From: Sesamum alatum
Lineage: Eukaryota > Streptophyta > Magnoliopsida > Lamiales > Pedaliaceae
Length of the DNA stretch: 64,000 nt
Assembly: GCA_034509735.1 (NCBI GenBank)
Contig: JACGWO010000011.1
Coordinates: forward strand, 16,901,573-16,965,572
Reading direction: 5' to 3'
Shown: in pieces, positions 1-10,181 of the stretch
How positions within the stretch are numbered: the first letter of the stretch is position 1
Layout: every line of letters starts with the position of its first letter
The notes under the pieces: model-generated
Told to the model about the DNA's origin: nothing
The model's database searches: none
Seen by the model: only the letters and a program-made list of their open reading frames with translations
Translations under genes and position numbers: made by a program

Positions 1-473
1 GAAATTAACATGGAAAATAAAAAAGAAAAACACTAAATTAATTAAAAGTTAATGAATATAAAGGAAAATATACTTTGAGTATTACTTTTGAATAGAAGAT
101 AATAAGATACAAAAGTTTTTAGTAACTAATCTCTGCTAATATGAAGAATTTTGATTTGAAATCTTTTACAGATTAAAGTACAAGTTTATCAACTTTCTGC
201 TTAAGTTAAAAATTGACGTAACAAATAAAAAATGTGTGTACTTTAAATTTATCCAGTAACTTTAATTGGAGTTTCTTCAAGTTTTCTTGGCCCCTTATTC
301 AATTTGGCAATTACAGTAACACAGTTTGCAGCATCATGGTTCATATAAATTTTGAGAAATTGAAGAAAATGGCAATGCAGTAAGCCTGAAACAAATGCAA
401 GAAAACGAGCCCAGTGTTTGGGCCGAAAAAGCACAGGCCCAAAAGTATGAAAAAAATACAAGTTCAGGTTAGG

Positions 474-478
474 AAAAA
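474..478 (-). terminator. Pol III terminator of tRNA-Ala
   Basis: On the minus strand five T residues lie about 18 nt beyond the tRNA 3' end, the usual simple RNA polymerase III stop signal. Confidence 0.6.
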
Positions 479-495
479 GATCCGTACGAATTCAA

Positions 496-568
496 TGGAG
501 ATGCGGGGTATCGATCCCCGTACCTCTCGCATGCTAAGCGAGCGCTCTACCATCTGAGCTACATCCCC
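496..568 (-). tRNA. tRNA-Ala (anticodon AGC)
   Basis: Read on the minus strand, 73 nt fold into a full cloverleaf. The seven-pair acceptor stem GGGGATG/CATCTCC has one G-U pair and discriminator A. The A-box region TAGCTCAGATGG forms the D arm, the anticodon loop is CTTAGCA with anticodon AGC, and the B-box region GGGGATCGATACCCC forms the T arm. There is no intron and no encoded CCA, as expected for a plant nuclear gene. It decodes GCN alanine codons. A T5 run follows as terminator. It is a lone gene, not part of an array. Confidence 0.95.
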
Positions 569-682
569 TGTGTGTGGACCTGGTAGTTCACAATAGTGTA
601 CAAACAAAAATCTATGACAAGCAAATCATAAAGAAAAGGTTTATGACCAGTCAGCAGAGTTAATGTAGATTAATCGGAAACA

Positions 683-956
683 GACACTCAATGTGTGTGT
701 AAATACAATAATATTTCTATTATATTAATAAATTATGATTAAAATAGAATTGAGAAAAATAAAATAGAGAGAATAAATGAATAAAAAAATCCATATATAA
801 AAAGAATTATAGATGAGTGGAATAATAAGTGGGGAGTAGTTATTTCAACATGAAAAGTGAAAAAATAAAATAAATAAATAAATTTTAAAATACAAATAAA
901 ATTGAGCAGACTAAAAATTAGGAGGTGCCAAATTGGTGCTCTCCCTTAATAATAAG
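683..956 (-). repeat. AT-rich dispersed repeat, copy 1 (inverted)
   Basis: Read on the minus strand this block begins TTATTAAGGGAGAGCACCAA and ends near a TTGAGTG motif. It aligns almost along its whole length, with small indels, to 7197-7475 on the plus strand. It has no coding capacity. It may be a MITE or a fragment of a larger element; I could not identify the family or a target duplication. Confidence 0.6.
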
Positions 957-1724
957 ATATAGATAAGTCAACTTGACTCGTGATCGAAAAATTTTGAATC
1001 GGGCTCAAGTCTAATTCTTTGTGTTTGAAAGTTCCGAGTTTTTTTTTCTAATTATTAACATTTTAACTATATTTTATATATTTAACTACATATTCAATAT
1101 TATATCAAATTCATATTTAAAATTTGTTCTATATAATTATGCTTAATTAATATCTCCCATGTTAATTCTAGATAATAGTAAAAATATGGTATTTTTATTT
1201 ATATTATTTGATATCTATAAGCTTATTAATCAATAATTTAGTAAATTTTGATAAAAAAAAAAATTATAAATAATTATTTAATATAATACATATGAATTTA
1301 ATTGCTAGTTAATTTGAATATCAATTTGTAATTTAATTTACTTAACAAGTTATAATAATTAACTTATAACTTTTTATATTTATTTATATAGTATATATTT
1401 GTACCAAGATACATAATATGTAATATTTCAATTTTACTGTTGATAGACATACATCGAAATTTTGTGATTACATGAATTAATCTAATGATAACAATAATAT
1501 CGATGGTTACAATTTTACTTATTTTCACTGATATTGCCTTATACATGTTAAAAACATCAATTCTTGTTTGGTTTAAAAAATTCTTCTTTATATTTTTTGT
1601 ATAATTGAAACAAATAAAAACTTAAATTGCCATCATCTTACCATCTCATTTTAATTTTAGAAAATAGTTTATGATTATCTATTTTTTTTCTTAAATTAAT
1701 ATATTACATAATTTTTTCAAAATG
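957..1724. other. AT-rich spacer
   Basis: Very AT-rich DNA between the dispersed repeat and the LTR element. I see no conserved coding segment, tRNA or clear repeat boundary here. Confidence 0.5.
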
Positions 1725-1729
1725 GTGTA
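1725..1729. repeat. Target site duplication (left), GTGTA
   Basis: GTGTA directly precedes the 5' LTR and is repeated exactly at 6503-6507 after the 3' LTR. This fixes both element ends. Confidence 0.85.
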
Positions 1730-2447
1730 TGATGTCCCCTAAATATCCACCTTACAAGCCAAGAGCAGTAAGACATTCATGCACAAGGCCCCTTTTGTGG
1801 TCAGTAACCTGGCAGGCACACGGAAAGCCTCGTACAACATGCTTAGTCATCGTACAATAGGGATTCCATGACCTACAAGTGGCCGGCACATGAGGCCATG
1901 CCATATTAAAATATCTCATCCAAATTCCTAAAGGGTTGGCTAGAATTCGGATTTTTCTTAGCAGGTAACCACTTCCCAAAAAAGCTGGCAGACCTAGCAA
2001 GGATAAGTCAAACGACCATATCTCCTTCAATTCTTATTCGATTCTCTCGCAGTTTGTTGGAGACGATTGTTGACTCTTCAAGCTTTCCGACGAAGTATGC
2101 ATCTCAACAAATCTTCCCTAAAATTGGGTACACGGGTCCCTACAAAATGACTGATTATGTAGTCAATTTCAAGTAGTTTTTACTCTACTTTGTCACTTCA
2201 CTTGCACACAGATTCTCTCTATTCTTCAGCTAACTTGAGCTCACTTTTACACATTTCAGCACTTCACAATATCACTCCACCATTTTTCGACATATTTCAA
2301 GTTTTCCATTTTATTTTATCAGTAAGAACATTACTGACTTAAGTATCAGAGTGCTAACCCTCATTGCAAGTTAGTCCCCCATCAATCTTGAAATTTTTGT
2401 AAAGGTCCCTCGACTTTTGTGGTGCTGCTGAATTTCGGTACGCATCA
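1730..2447 (+). repeat. 5' LTR of the gag-only element
   Basis: Starts TGATGTCCCCT and ends TACGCATCA. It aligns along its length with the 3' LTR at 5445-6502. It lacks about 55 bp that are present in the 3' LTR after CCAAGAGCA and also lacks the foldback insertion found there. It shares its ends with the LTR at 46927-47720. Confidence 0.85.
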
Positions 2448-2489
2448 TTGAAGCCATATGTGGGAACACTTGAGCTTTGACTTGAGAAA

Positions 2490-3626
2490 TGATCGATTTA
2501 GATAATACCGGACTTTTCCGGGATATGCTTCTCTCCCTGTTGTAGTAAGATCCACCATCCTACCTCCAGATCATATTAGGGGCGCCTCCAACGCCCCCGC
2601 TCCAGCCAACGACCCAGCCCCAGCTGGTGGTCCCCCAGCTCTGATTGCCGATATCCCTGCTTTAGTTGGTGTTTTCCCTGCTCCTGTTGGTGCCTTCCCC
2701 GTGCCAGCTGGTGACATCCCAGCCCCAGTGAACAATCCAAGTGTCATTCCTGTTGTGGTGGATTCGGCCCTTTATGAGCATCTTCGCCAATTTATAGTGG
2801 ATACCATTCATTCAACTTTTTGCGGCTCCCAAGCTAGCGGGGCAGGACTGTTTTCCCAACGAGAGCAAGGAGGAACACCTAAAAGCCAGCCAATGGAAGA
2901 GCAAGTCCCAGTTGGACAGCAGCCGGCTGGATCCCTACCTACCGATTCCGCCCGCAAGGAGCAATCCCTTTTCAGCCTCATGAAATTCGGCAAACCCTGC
3001 GGAAGGAGATGAGTGAGCTTCTCCAGCAAGTAACCAAGGATGCCCTATCAGCAGATCATGGTATTCCTTTCAGCGAAGACATCATGGAAGAAGAGATTCC
3101 CGCTCATTTTCGAGCACCTTCACACCTACCTGCCTACATTGGCACCCCTGATTCGCTGAGCACATGCGTAAGTTCAAAAATGCAGCCCTGCTGCACAGGT
3201 ATACTGATGGTATTAAAGGTCGTATTTTTCTTACTCACTAACCGACTCTGTTCAACAATGGTTCGACCAGCTCCCAGCTGGATCAGTAAGATCTTTTGCA
3301 GAGTTTAACTCCCTTTTCTATACTAGTTTGCTAGCAGCAAGAAGTATCAAAAATCAGTTTTCAGCCTTTTTGGAGTCAAGCATGAGGAAAAGGAGACATT
3401 AAGGGCATATGTCCAACCCTTTAACAATGGCATCCTGGAAGTCCCTACTGCTTACCAGGAGGTGTTGGTCAACGCTTTCACTTAGGGCCTCCAAGTAGGG
3501 TCTCTCTTCAAATCCCTGGCGAAGAAACGTTCCGCCAACTTTCATGAAGTACTAGCTCAAGCAGAGAAGTATATGAACTTGGAGGATGCTTGGATAGTCA
3601 AAAGGAGGAATTGTTATGAGTGAAGA
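2490..3626 (+). pseudogene. Degenerate Ty3/gypsy gag (Retrotrans_gag)
   Basis: The first part is a Pro/Ala-rich leader with repeating Pro-Ala-Pro-Val motifs around 2580-2740, open until a stop at 3010. A second frame at 3009-3308 carries the gag-domain start IPFSEDIMEEEIPAHFRAPS. Shifted frames then give gag-like pieces such as KNAALLHRYTDGIKGR and EVLAQAEKY. Several frameshifts and stops make it non-functional. The family protein is the capsid/nucleocapsid precursor that packages element RNA. The same domain appears better preserved on the minus strand at 44926-45665, which supports the assignment. Confidence 0.75.
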
Positions 3627-3825
3627 CACTGATGGTGGGAAACTTTCCCTGCCAGGGAACACATATAATCTCAATAAGTTTATAGTTCTAAAAATCCTGC
3701 TCTTTACACATAATTTTACTACTTGCCTAATCAACATTATAATATCTAAATAAAGAGTGGTCTCCATTCCTCTTCTATATTCTGTTTTATCAACAGGTTA
3801 ATAACATTGTTGGTTCCCAGCTTTC

Positions 3826-3990
3826 ATAAGTCGCCCAACTGGCGCATGCATACCATAAGTCGCCCTGCTGGCACACGCATATAATAAATCGCCCTACTAG
3901 CGCACGCATATAATAAGCCGCCCTGCTGGCATAATCCTATTGGCTTTAAGCCTTGATAAGCTGCACTGTTGGTGCACTCCTACTGCTTTG
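3826..3990 (+). repeat. Minisatellite, first block
   Basis: Tandem units of about 30-35 bp built on AAGTCGCCCTGCTGGCGCAC GCATATAAT, in about four diverged copies, inside the non-coding part of the LTR element. Confidence 0.75.
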
Positions 3991-4687
3991 AGCCCTGATG
4001 AACCGCCCTGCTGGTGCATTTCTACCAGCTTCAAATCCTGCCCCCTAAGAGCACCTTCTTACTTGCTCTACATGGTGAAAATATTAATAAATTGCCTTCA
4101 ACAGCCATACTCATTTAGCTGTGATAGCTCATGGCATGCACATGCTTCCTTGCTGCTTGGATTATACCTATACTTGTTGTTTCCAGCACTTGCTTACTGT
4201 CAACTACAGCAGGTCATGCTCTACTCCTGTTGAATAAAAGCTATCTCGCTACCAACAAGAGGTCTCAAAGCCAGACCGACACAAGGACCATCTGCCCTGA
4301 TGATAACAAGAGGATGCTGACCTACATGCTCAATCAACAGGGGAATGCTTTCAAAATTAAGTTCCATGCACAAAAGGCCTTGGACAAGCTGATAAATCTG
4401 CCCCACTGTGTTAGCAGGTGTATTCCTACTTGAGCTAGGAACCTCATGACAGGTTGTATCATTCAGACACATTCAGGTGTTTTTTGCCTAACATCATTTT
4501 TAAAACTTGTTTTATACTAAATCTCTACTTTTATCGAGCATGCAATATTGGAAACTTGCTCAGTATTTGCACTAACCGGGAGTACTTACAACTTTACTAC
4601 TCTTGTAAACTATCTCACATGAATAAAAGCAAGTCTTGTTTCCCCTCTTTTGTTATTTGCAGGCTCAGTTTCAGCTCCTGGCTGACT

Positions 4688-4990
4688 CTAATAAGTCGTC
4701 TGCTGGCGCACGCTCTTAACAAGTCGTCCCCAGCTGGCATGCGCACTCACGTAAGTTACCACTAGCCGACACACACTTCTACTAAGTCGCCCCTAGCTGG
4801 CGCACGCTTCTACATAAATCGCCTCTAGCTTGCACACGCCTCTACATAAGTCGCCCCTAGTTGGCGCACGCTCCTAATAAGTCACCCATGGTTGGTACAC
4901 GCACTTATGTAAGTTGCTCTAGCTGGTACACGCAGTTACATAAGCCACTACTGGCTGGCGCATGCATCCAACTCAACCCCTGCCAGCTAA
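4688..4990 (+). repeat. Minisatellite, second block
   Basis: About nine degenerate units of about 32-36 bp with core TAAGTCGCCCCTAGCTGGCG and then CACGC. The same array in the same order recurs at 46322-46580 in another copy of the family, so it is an inherited part of the element and not a local expansion. Confidence 0.8.
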
Positions 4991-5420
4991 CACACTCATT
5001 CCAATTTTCAGATGCCTTATATTAGCACATATATTTCGACATAATGCTTATCAAGTCTGCTTAAGCTAATCTACTACTTGAGTTCTATCATTACTCCTTT
5101 TACTGCGAGAGTTTTCTCTCTTGCTAAATCACATCCTTCTTACTGATAACAGGAACAACATGATTCACCCTGCTAGCACACAACAAGATCGGAACAGCAC
5201 AACAAGAATCAAGCAGCACGGAAGGACTTTTTTCTGCTCAGGTAAAGCTAGACCCTTGCTCTTCTTCGGAGGACTTCTTCCTGCTCAGCCCAGTAGGTCT
5301 AGCCCAGCAAGGTCTTCCCTCCTGATAAGGCTAGGTAGAAAGCTCTTGTGCTATCGATCAGCAGGTCTATTTAATCCTACTCTACCAGTCTGATAGCAAG
5401 TCTCACACTATTGGAGTTGT

Positions 5421-5444
5421 GGGGGTGGAGGGGGAGAGGAGTAA
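5421..5444 (+). other. Polypurine tract of the LTR element
   Basis: A purine-rich run (GGGGGTGGAGGGGGAGAGGA) abuts the 3' LTR start at 5445. This is the position where plus-strand DNA priming occurs in LTR retrotransposons. Confidence 0.75.
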
Positions 5445-6502
5445 TGATGCCCCTTAAATATCCACCTTACAAATCCAAGAGCAATGAGTGGACTCTCGAG
5501 TAGAATACCCCAGCAGGCCAGGCTCATTAGCCCAAAGCAGTAAGACACTCATACATAAGGCCCCTTTTGTGGTCGCTAACCTAGCAGGCCCAGGGAAAAA
5601 GCCTCGTACAACAAGTCTAGTCATCGTACAACTGGGATTCCACGATGTACAAGTGGTTGACACGTGGGGCCACGTTATATTAAAAGACCTCATCCAAATT
5701 CCGAAAGGGCTGGCTATAGAATCCGGGCTTTTTTCCGTAGGTAACCACTTCCTGGAAAAGGAGGCAGACCTAGCAAGGATGAGTCAAACAATCATATCTC
5801 CTTCAATTCTTATCTGATTCTCTCGCGGTTTGTTGGTGAAGATAAATGACTCTTCAGGCTTTCCGAAGAAGTATTGCTCTCAACAAATCTCCTCCACAAT
5901 GGATACACGTGCCCCTATAAAATGACTGATTGTGCAGTCATTATTCAAGTAACTTTACTCTACTTTGTCACTTCACTTGCACACGGATTCTCTCTATTCT
6001 TCAGCTAATTTGAGCTCATTTTACACACTCTAGCACTTCACCATTTTTCGCATGGAAAAAATGCAAGCAACCCCCCCGTGATATTGCAAATGTGCAAATT
6101 ACCCCCTTATGTATTTTTTAAATGTGCAAATAAATAGCAATTTACCCCCTTGTATTTTTTAAAATGAAGCAATTTACCCCCCTGTGTTTTCCAAACTGAA
6201 GCAATTTACATCCCTGCCTAGGGAGGTAAAATGCTTCATTTTGGAAAACACAGGGGGGTAAATTGCTATTTTTTTTCATAGGGGGGTAATTTTGCTCATT
6301 TGCAATATCACAGGGAGGTAAATTGCATTAAACCCTATTTCACATATATTTCAAGTTTTCTATTTTATTTTATCAGTAAGAATATTACTAATCTAAGCAT
6401 TGGAGTGCTAACCCCTCATTGCAAATTAGTCCCCCATCAATCTTGAGATTTTTGTGAAAGTCCCTCGACTTTTGTGGTACTGTTGAATTTCGGTACGCAT
6501 TA
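5445..6502 (+). repeat. 3' LTR of the gag-only element
   Basis: Starts TGATGCCCCTT and ends TACGCATTA, where the terminal CA has mutated to TA. It is followed by GTGTA. It is longer than the 5' LTR because of about 55 bp after CCAAGAGCA and the foldback insertion at 6052-6339. Confidence 0.85.
6052..6339. mobile_element. Foldback/MITE-like element inside the 3' LTR
   Basis: This block of about 288 bp interrupts the sequence that reads TTTTTCGACATATTTC in the 5' LTR. Its ends are imperfect inverted repeats around AATGCAA(G/T)(C/T)(A/T)ACC, and the whole block folds back on itself through runs of the type AATTTACCCCC / GGGGGTAAATT. It encodes nothing. A one-armed relative lies at 38139-38300. 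No clear target duplication could be fixed. Confidence 0.65.
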
Positions 6503-6507
6503 GTGTA

Positions 6508-8209
6508 CTATAAGCATTATTGAATTCTTTTAATAATTGATTTATATTTTTTGATTTGGTAAATATATACTAAATAAACTTATGTGTGACTTTAGATAAT
6601 TTTATATATAATTTTATACTTTTATTAATTATGTGACTATTAAACTAATATTAGATCTAGAAAAAAAATTATGGAGTCATATGTTCATAACATCAAATTA
6701 AATTATTGTAGCATATGTTTTAATATTTTTTGTAATTAATATTTAATATTATACATTTATTGATACCACCTAAAATGAACAAGCCCAAAAGGCCCAAAAT
6801 ACGAGGTACTAGATAAAGATTTAAATATGAGTATATGTTTATAAAAATTAAATCTCCCATATCTATATATTTATACACCTATACTATTATATTAAGGGAA
6901 AGCATCTCTTTGGTATCTCTTTCAAATTTGATCTGTCAATTTATTATTTAATATTTTAATATTTTATTATTATTTTTTGTTTTTATCAACTTTTTTGTTT
7001 TCTCTCACTTCTCAACTTCTCAATGTCTCCCTTATCAACTTCCACATCCCTTTTTATCTTCATTTCTTCATTAATTTTTTTATTTTTTTTATTTTTTTTT
7101 AATATTTTAGAATAGAATTATTTTATTTTTAAAAAAATAAATATTTTATAAAAATTTAAATTAATTGTACACAAACATTTGAGTGTGCCACATTTACTAG
7201 TTATTATTAAGGGAGAGCACCAATTTGGTGTCTCCCAATTTTGGTTTGTCGATTTTATTTTTATTTTAAATTTATTTATTTATTTTTTTTTCACTTTTCA
7301 TGTTGAAATAACTGCTTCTCCCTCCTTATTATCCCACTCATATATATTTTTCTTTATATATGAATTTTTTTAATTCATTTATTCTCTCTATTTTATTTAA
7401 TTCAATTGTATTTTGATAATAAATATTAATTTAATAAAATATTTATTGTATTTGCATATTCATTGAGTGTACGTTTCTAACTAATTTTTTTTTTTATAAT
7501 TAATGAACATCTTTTGGTGTTTTGTCTGCTATTTTTTATTTGTTTAAATTATTTCAATATATATATATATATATATTATTTTCTCTCCCATATCAATTTC
7601 TATGTTTGTTTCTTCTGTCACTAACTTCTCATAGTTTATACTCTTTTTACAATTGGAATGTACTCTTTTCATGTTTTCAATTATTTTATCTACTATTTTT
7701 TTTAATAAATTATTTCACCGTCTTTTACTTTTCTCTCTCCTATCCACCTCCATATTTGTTTCTTCTCACAATATCATCTTTCTCCCACAATTGTATAATT
7801 AATTATAAAATAACCGATTATGAAAAAAATTAATTTAAATAAAGGTGATTATCCATTTATATTCACGATTTCATAATTAATTATACAAATGCAGATTGCA
7901 GCTAAATTCCAAAATTTACCTCATCTTTAATGTTAATTGAAAAAATTAAAAAATCATTTTATAGACATAATGAGTAATTAGATGAAAAATAGTTACAATA
8001 CTAAAAGCTACAAACGGTAAGTTTTATCAAAACATAATTTTGATACAACTGAATTTCAAAAGTAATTATTGAATAAAAAAGGGAAGAACGTTATAAGAAA
8101 TTGCATTGACACTTGGAAATAGGTTTAACCCACTCAATTATATGGCCAAACGGGCACTTAATAACTTCTCATAATTTTTTAAATATTTTGTATTTATACA
8201 ATTAAGATA
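6508..8209. other. AT-rich spacer with repeated short elements
   Basis: AT-rich, T-rich DNA. A diverged relative of the dispersed repeat occupies about 6890-7190, a good copy lies at 7197-7475, and a possible third begins near 7495. An AT dinucleotide run lies at 7558-7576. Nothing coding is recognisable. Confidence 0.5.
7197..7475 (+). repeat. AT-rich dispersed repeat, copy 2
   Basis: Begins TTATTAAGGGAGAGCACCAA and ends near TTGAGTGTACG. It matches 683-956 in inverted orientation, including the landmark TTTTCATGTTGAAATAACTG. The two copies face each other across the LTR element. Confidence 0.6.
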
Positions 8210-8738
8210 TAAGACCATGTTTACCTTATTGGATAAACCCTTATATCCAGGTGAGTAGGGGTTTGTCCAGTGTTTACTAATCAAAGTTGAAACCCGCTAT
8301 TAAATCCTTGGGCCCTCTACTGACCCCTACAAAATGCACTACTGCAATTCAGGCCACCCCCCCACATATTAACAATATGTGGGGCCCACCAAGTCCCATA
8401 TTAATTTTACCTTTCATTCATGTCCTCATTTGAGCTTAATTTTTATATTTTTGCCCTCAATAATTAATTAATTTACATCTGCCAAATCATTAATGTGGTA
8501 GTTGGCATTTAATCACTCCATAAACCTTTTCTTACTGTTCTTCTCTCCTACTCCCTTTTCTTACGGTTCTTCTCTCCCAACTTTGAAAATACTATATCTT
8601 CATCGTCTTCCTCAATTTGTTTAGATGACAAAATTCCAGATCCAAAATTAATATAGAAAAATTCTCTACTAAGATAAACTGAAGAACGGAAAGTTGTTGA
8701 TACATATTTCGTACACGACCACATTTCCAGTTTCTTAG

Positions 8739-9182
8739 TCAAAGAGACTGAAGCCCCATGTCCTGCAAAAGAAAAAATAGACAAAGTCAGGCCATAAAAA
8801 TAGTGCTTTATTATAAGTCCTTGTGGACATAAAGAAGTCATTATCACTAATAATTCCTACATATGCATTGTTATTGAAAACTCACATCATCAGACTCCTC
8901 TTTCTCTTCAACTTTCTCTTCTTTCTTTGCTTCAGCAGGTGCACCACCAACAAGTGCAGCAACAACAATCGTGCCACCACCCGCAGGAACCAAAGCCAAT
9001 TTTTCCCTTCCGGCAGCAATCAACTCAGTGATGTCCTTGCCCTTAACTTGAGACAATAGCAACTCAATCTTGTCGTCATCAGCCTCAGCGCCAACTGAGC
9101 CAAGGATATCCTTCAAATCCTCCGCCGAGGGGCTGGTGTTGCCACCCAAAATAGCCAACAAGTATGCTGCGACAACCTTCAT
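8739..9182 (-). pseudogene. RPP2: 60S acidic ribosomal protein P2 fragment/pseudogene
   Basis: The minus-strand frame gives the P2 N-terminus MKVVAAYLLAILGGNTSPSA, the helical dimerisation domain, and an acidic EEKVEEKEESDD tail from 9182 to 8886. A GT-AG intron spans 8885-8763. The last exon starts at 8762 and should encode the universal C-terminus ending GFSLFD, but an extra G in the GGGG run at 8754-8757 shifts the frame, so it ends DMGLQSL with stop at 8741-8739. P2 pairs with P1 on the ribosomal stalk, and its C-terminus contacts translation GTPases. It retains an intron, so it was not copied from mRNA. It lies inside the Harbinger-like element beside an OST3/6 fragment, so I treat it as a captured pseudogene; an expressed variant cannot be excluded. 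Confidence 0.8.
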
Positions 9183-9289
9183 CTTTGGAAGATTTGACGG
9201 CAATGGATCTATGAAAATACAGCTACTGCTAGAGTTTTACCGAGTAAAAACCGTCTTTGGTTGCAGGTTCAGTGGATCTAACCTCATAA

Positions 9290-9557
9290 AAGAAGATCTA
9301 AGTTTGTTGTTGTTGGAATGGAGTTGATGAGCGTCGAAGAAAATGAGGGAAAAGAAGGGACGCGGAGAGGGGAGAGAGACGATGCGGCGGAGGAGTGAGT
9401 CAGTGAGGTGAATGACGCCGATCGGGGATTGAGATTGGAGGGCGGAGAGTTTAGAGACAATGGAGTCGGATGAAATGAGTGTGGCTTAGGGTGCTAGGAG
9501 GAAGAGGAGGCTGACGAGGAGGTGCGCAGCGGCGGTTGGGGTTGGAGAGATCGCCAT
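9290..9557 (-). pseudogene. OST3/OST6 (oligosaccharyltransferase subunit) first-exon fragment
   Basis: The minus-strand frame from ATG at 9557 begins MAISPTP with a hydrophobic signal sequence. A TAA stop follows after LLFLLAP, and the frame continues with KLSALQSQSPIGVIHLTDSL and SPRPFFSLIFFDAHQLH. This pattern matches the start of the lumenal thioredoxin-like domain of plant OST3/OST6 proteins, which form part of the ER N-glycosylation complex. Everything after about 85 codons is missing, and the P2 sequence follows on the same strand. The in-frame stop and truncation make it non-functional. The family call is from memory of the motif pattern. Confidence 0.65.
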
Positions 9558-10181
9558 GGTGGCAGCGGCGAAGGGCGGGGTTGGAGTGATGGGTGTGAGT
9601 TTGTTGCAAGGGGACAAAGACGCATTGCGTCGAAATGGAGCTTGTCGGAAGATGAATTTGGAGAATATGAGAATGTGGGTGTTACTCAAATACTGTGTAA
9701 AATGATCAACATTAATTGAAGGGCAAAATAGTAACACCACACATACTCCAATATTGAGTTCTACATAGTAAATGTTGTATCATACAATTGATTGGATAAG
9801 TGCTCAAACTAGATGATGATAGTGAACAACAATATAGGATAATTTTGTAGAGTTTAATTTAAATAATAGTAGGGGCCTACTATTCTGCAAGACTACTCAG
9901 TAGAAGAAAGTAAACATGGTCTAAATTTTTTAAAATAACAAATTTAATTTTTAAAATAATTGTACACCCACATTTGAGTTTCAAATTCCAAATTATATAT
10001 ATGTATATATATTTTTATATATACTCGATTCACGTTAGAAAAGACGCATTCTCTCACTAAAATGGCAAAAATAGCCCTCGAGAGGATCCTTCAATCAGAA
10101 AAAATAAATAAAATAAAATAAAGTTCCCGATTTAGAGCTAATTAGGTAGACCCGGTCCACAACGCCAACCACTTGCAGATC

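Larger units (their letters stand above)
1730..6502 (+). mobile_element. Non-autonomous Ty3/gypsy-like LTR retrotransposon, gag-only
   Basis: A complete insertion bounded by GTGTA duplications. The LTRs are at 1730-2447 and 5445-6502. A degenerate primer-binding-like stretch ends in TGTGGGAAC just after the 5' LTR, and a purine-rich tract lies at 5421-5444 before the 3' LTR. The interior holds only a broken gag at about 2490-3626, then about 1.8 kb of non-coding DNA with a minisatellite. No protease, reverse transcriptase, RNase H or integrase is visible, so it would have depended on another element's enzymes. The LTRs differ visibly at scattered bases, so the insertion is not recent. A second 3' fragment of the family lies at 46187-47720. 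Confidence 0.85.
8213..9921. mobile_element. PIF/Harbinger-like non-autonomous element carrying host gene fragments
   Basis: Ends are inverted repeats GACCATGTTTACCTT and AAAGTAAACATGGTC, flanked on both sides by the trinucleotide TAA (8210-8212 and 9922-9924), the duplication typical of PIF/Harbinger elements. No transposase is seen. The 1.7 kb interior carries two unrelated minus-strand host gene pieces, a ribosomal P2 gene with an intron and the first exon of an OST3/OST6 gene. Transduplication (gene capture) is the inferred explanation. The terminal GTTTAC motif is shared with the MITE at 30302-30753. Confidence 0.65.

Noticed and set aside
2441..2470. Clean primer binding site for initiator tRNA-Met
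   Set aside because: The stretch after the 5' LTR does not match the TGGTATCAGAGC type; at best it is a degenerate GCCGTCTGTGGGAA-type site, so no firm PBS feature is listed.
3826..4990. Regularly repeated 30-35 bp units that could suggest a CRISPR array
   Set aside because: The units are contiguous and diverged without unique spacers, no cas genes exist, and the host is a plant; it is a minisatellite in an LTR element.
7179..7833. Phe/Leu/Tyr-rich open frames
   Set aside because: They are translations of T-rich repeat DNA with no splice or domain evidence.
8548..8847. 99-codon minus-strand frame downstream of P2
   Set aside because: It overlaps the P2 last exon and its 3' sequence in a shifted frame and lacks any recognisable domain.
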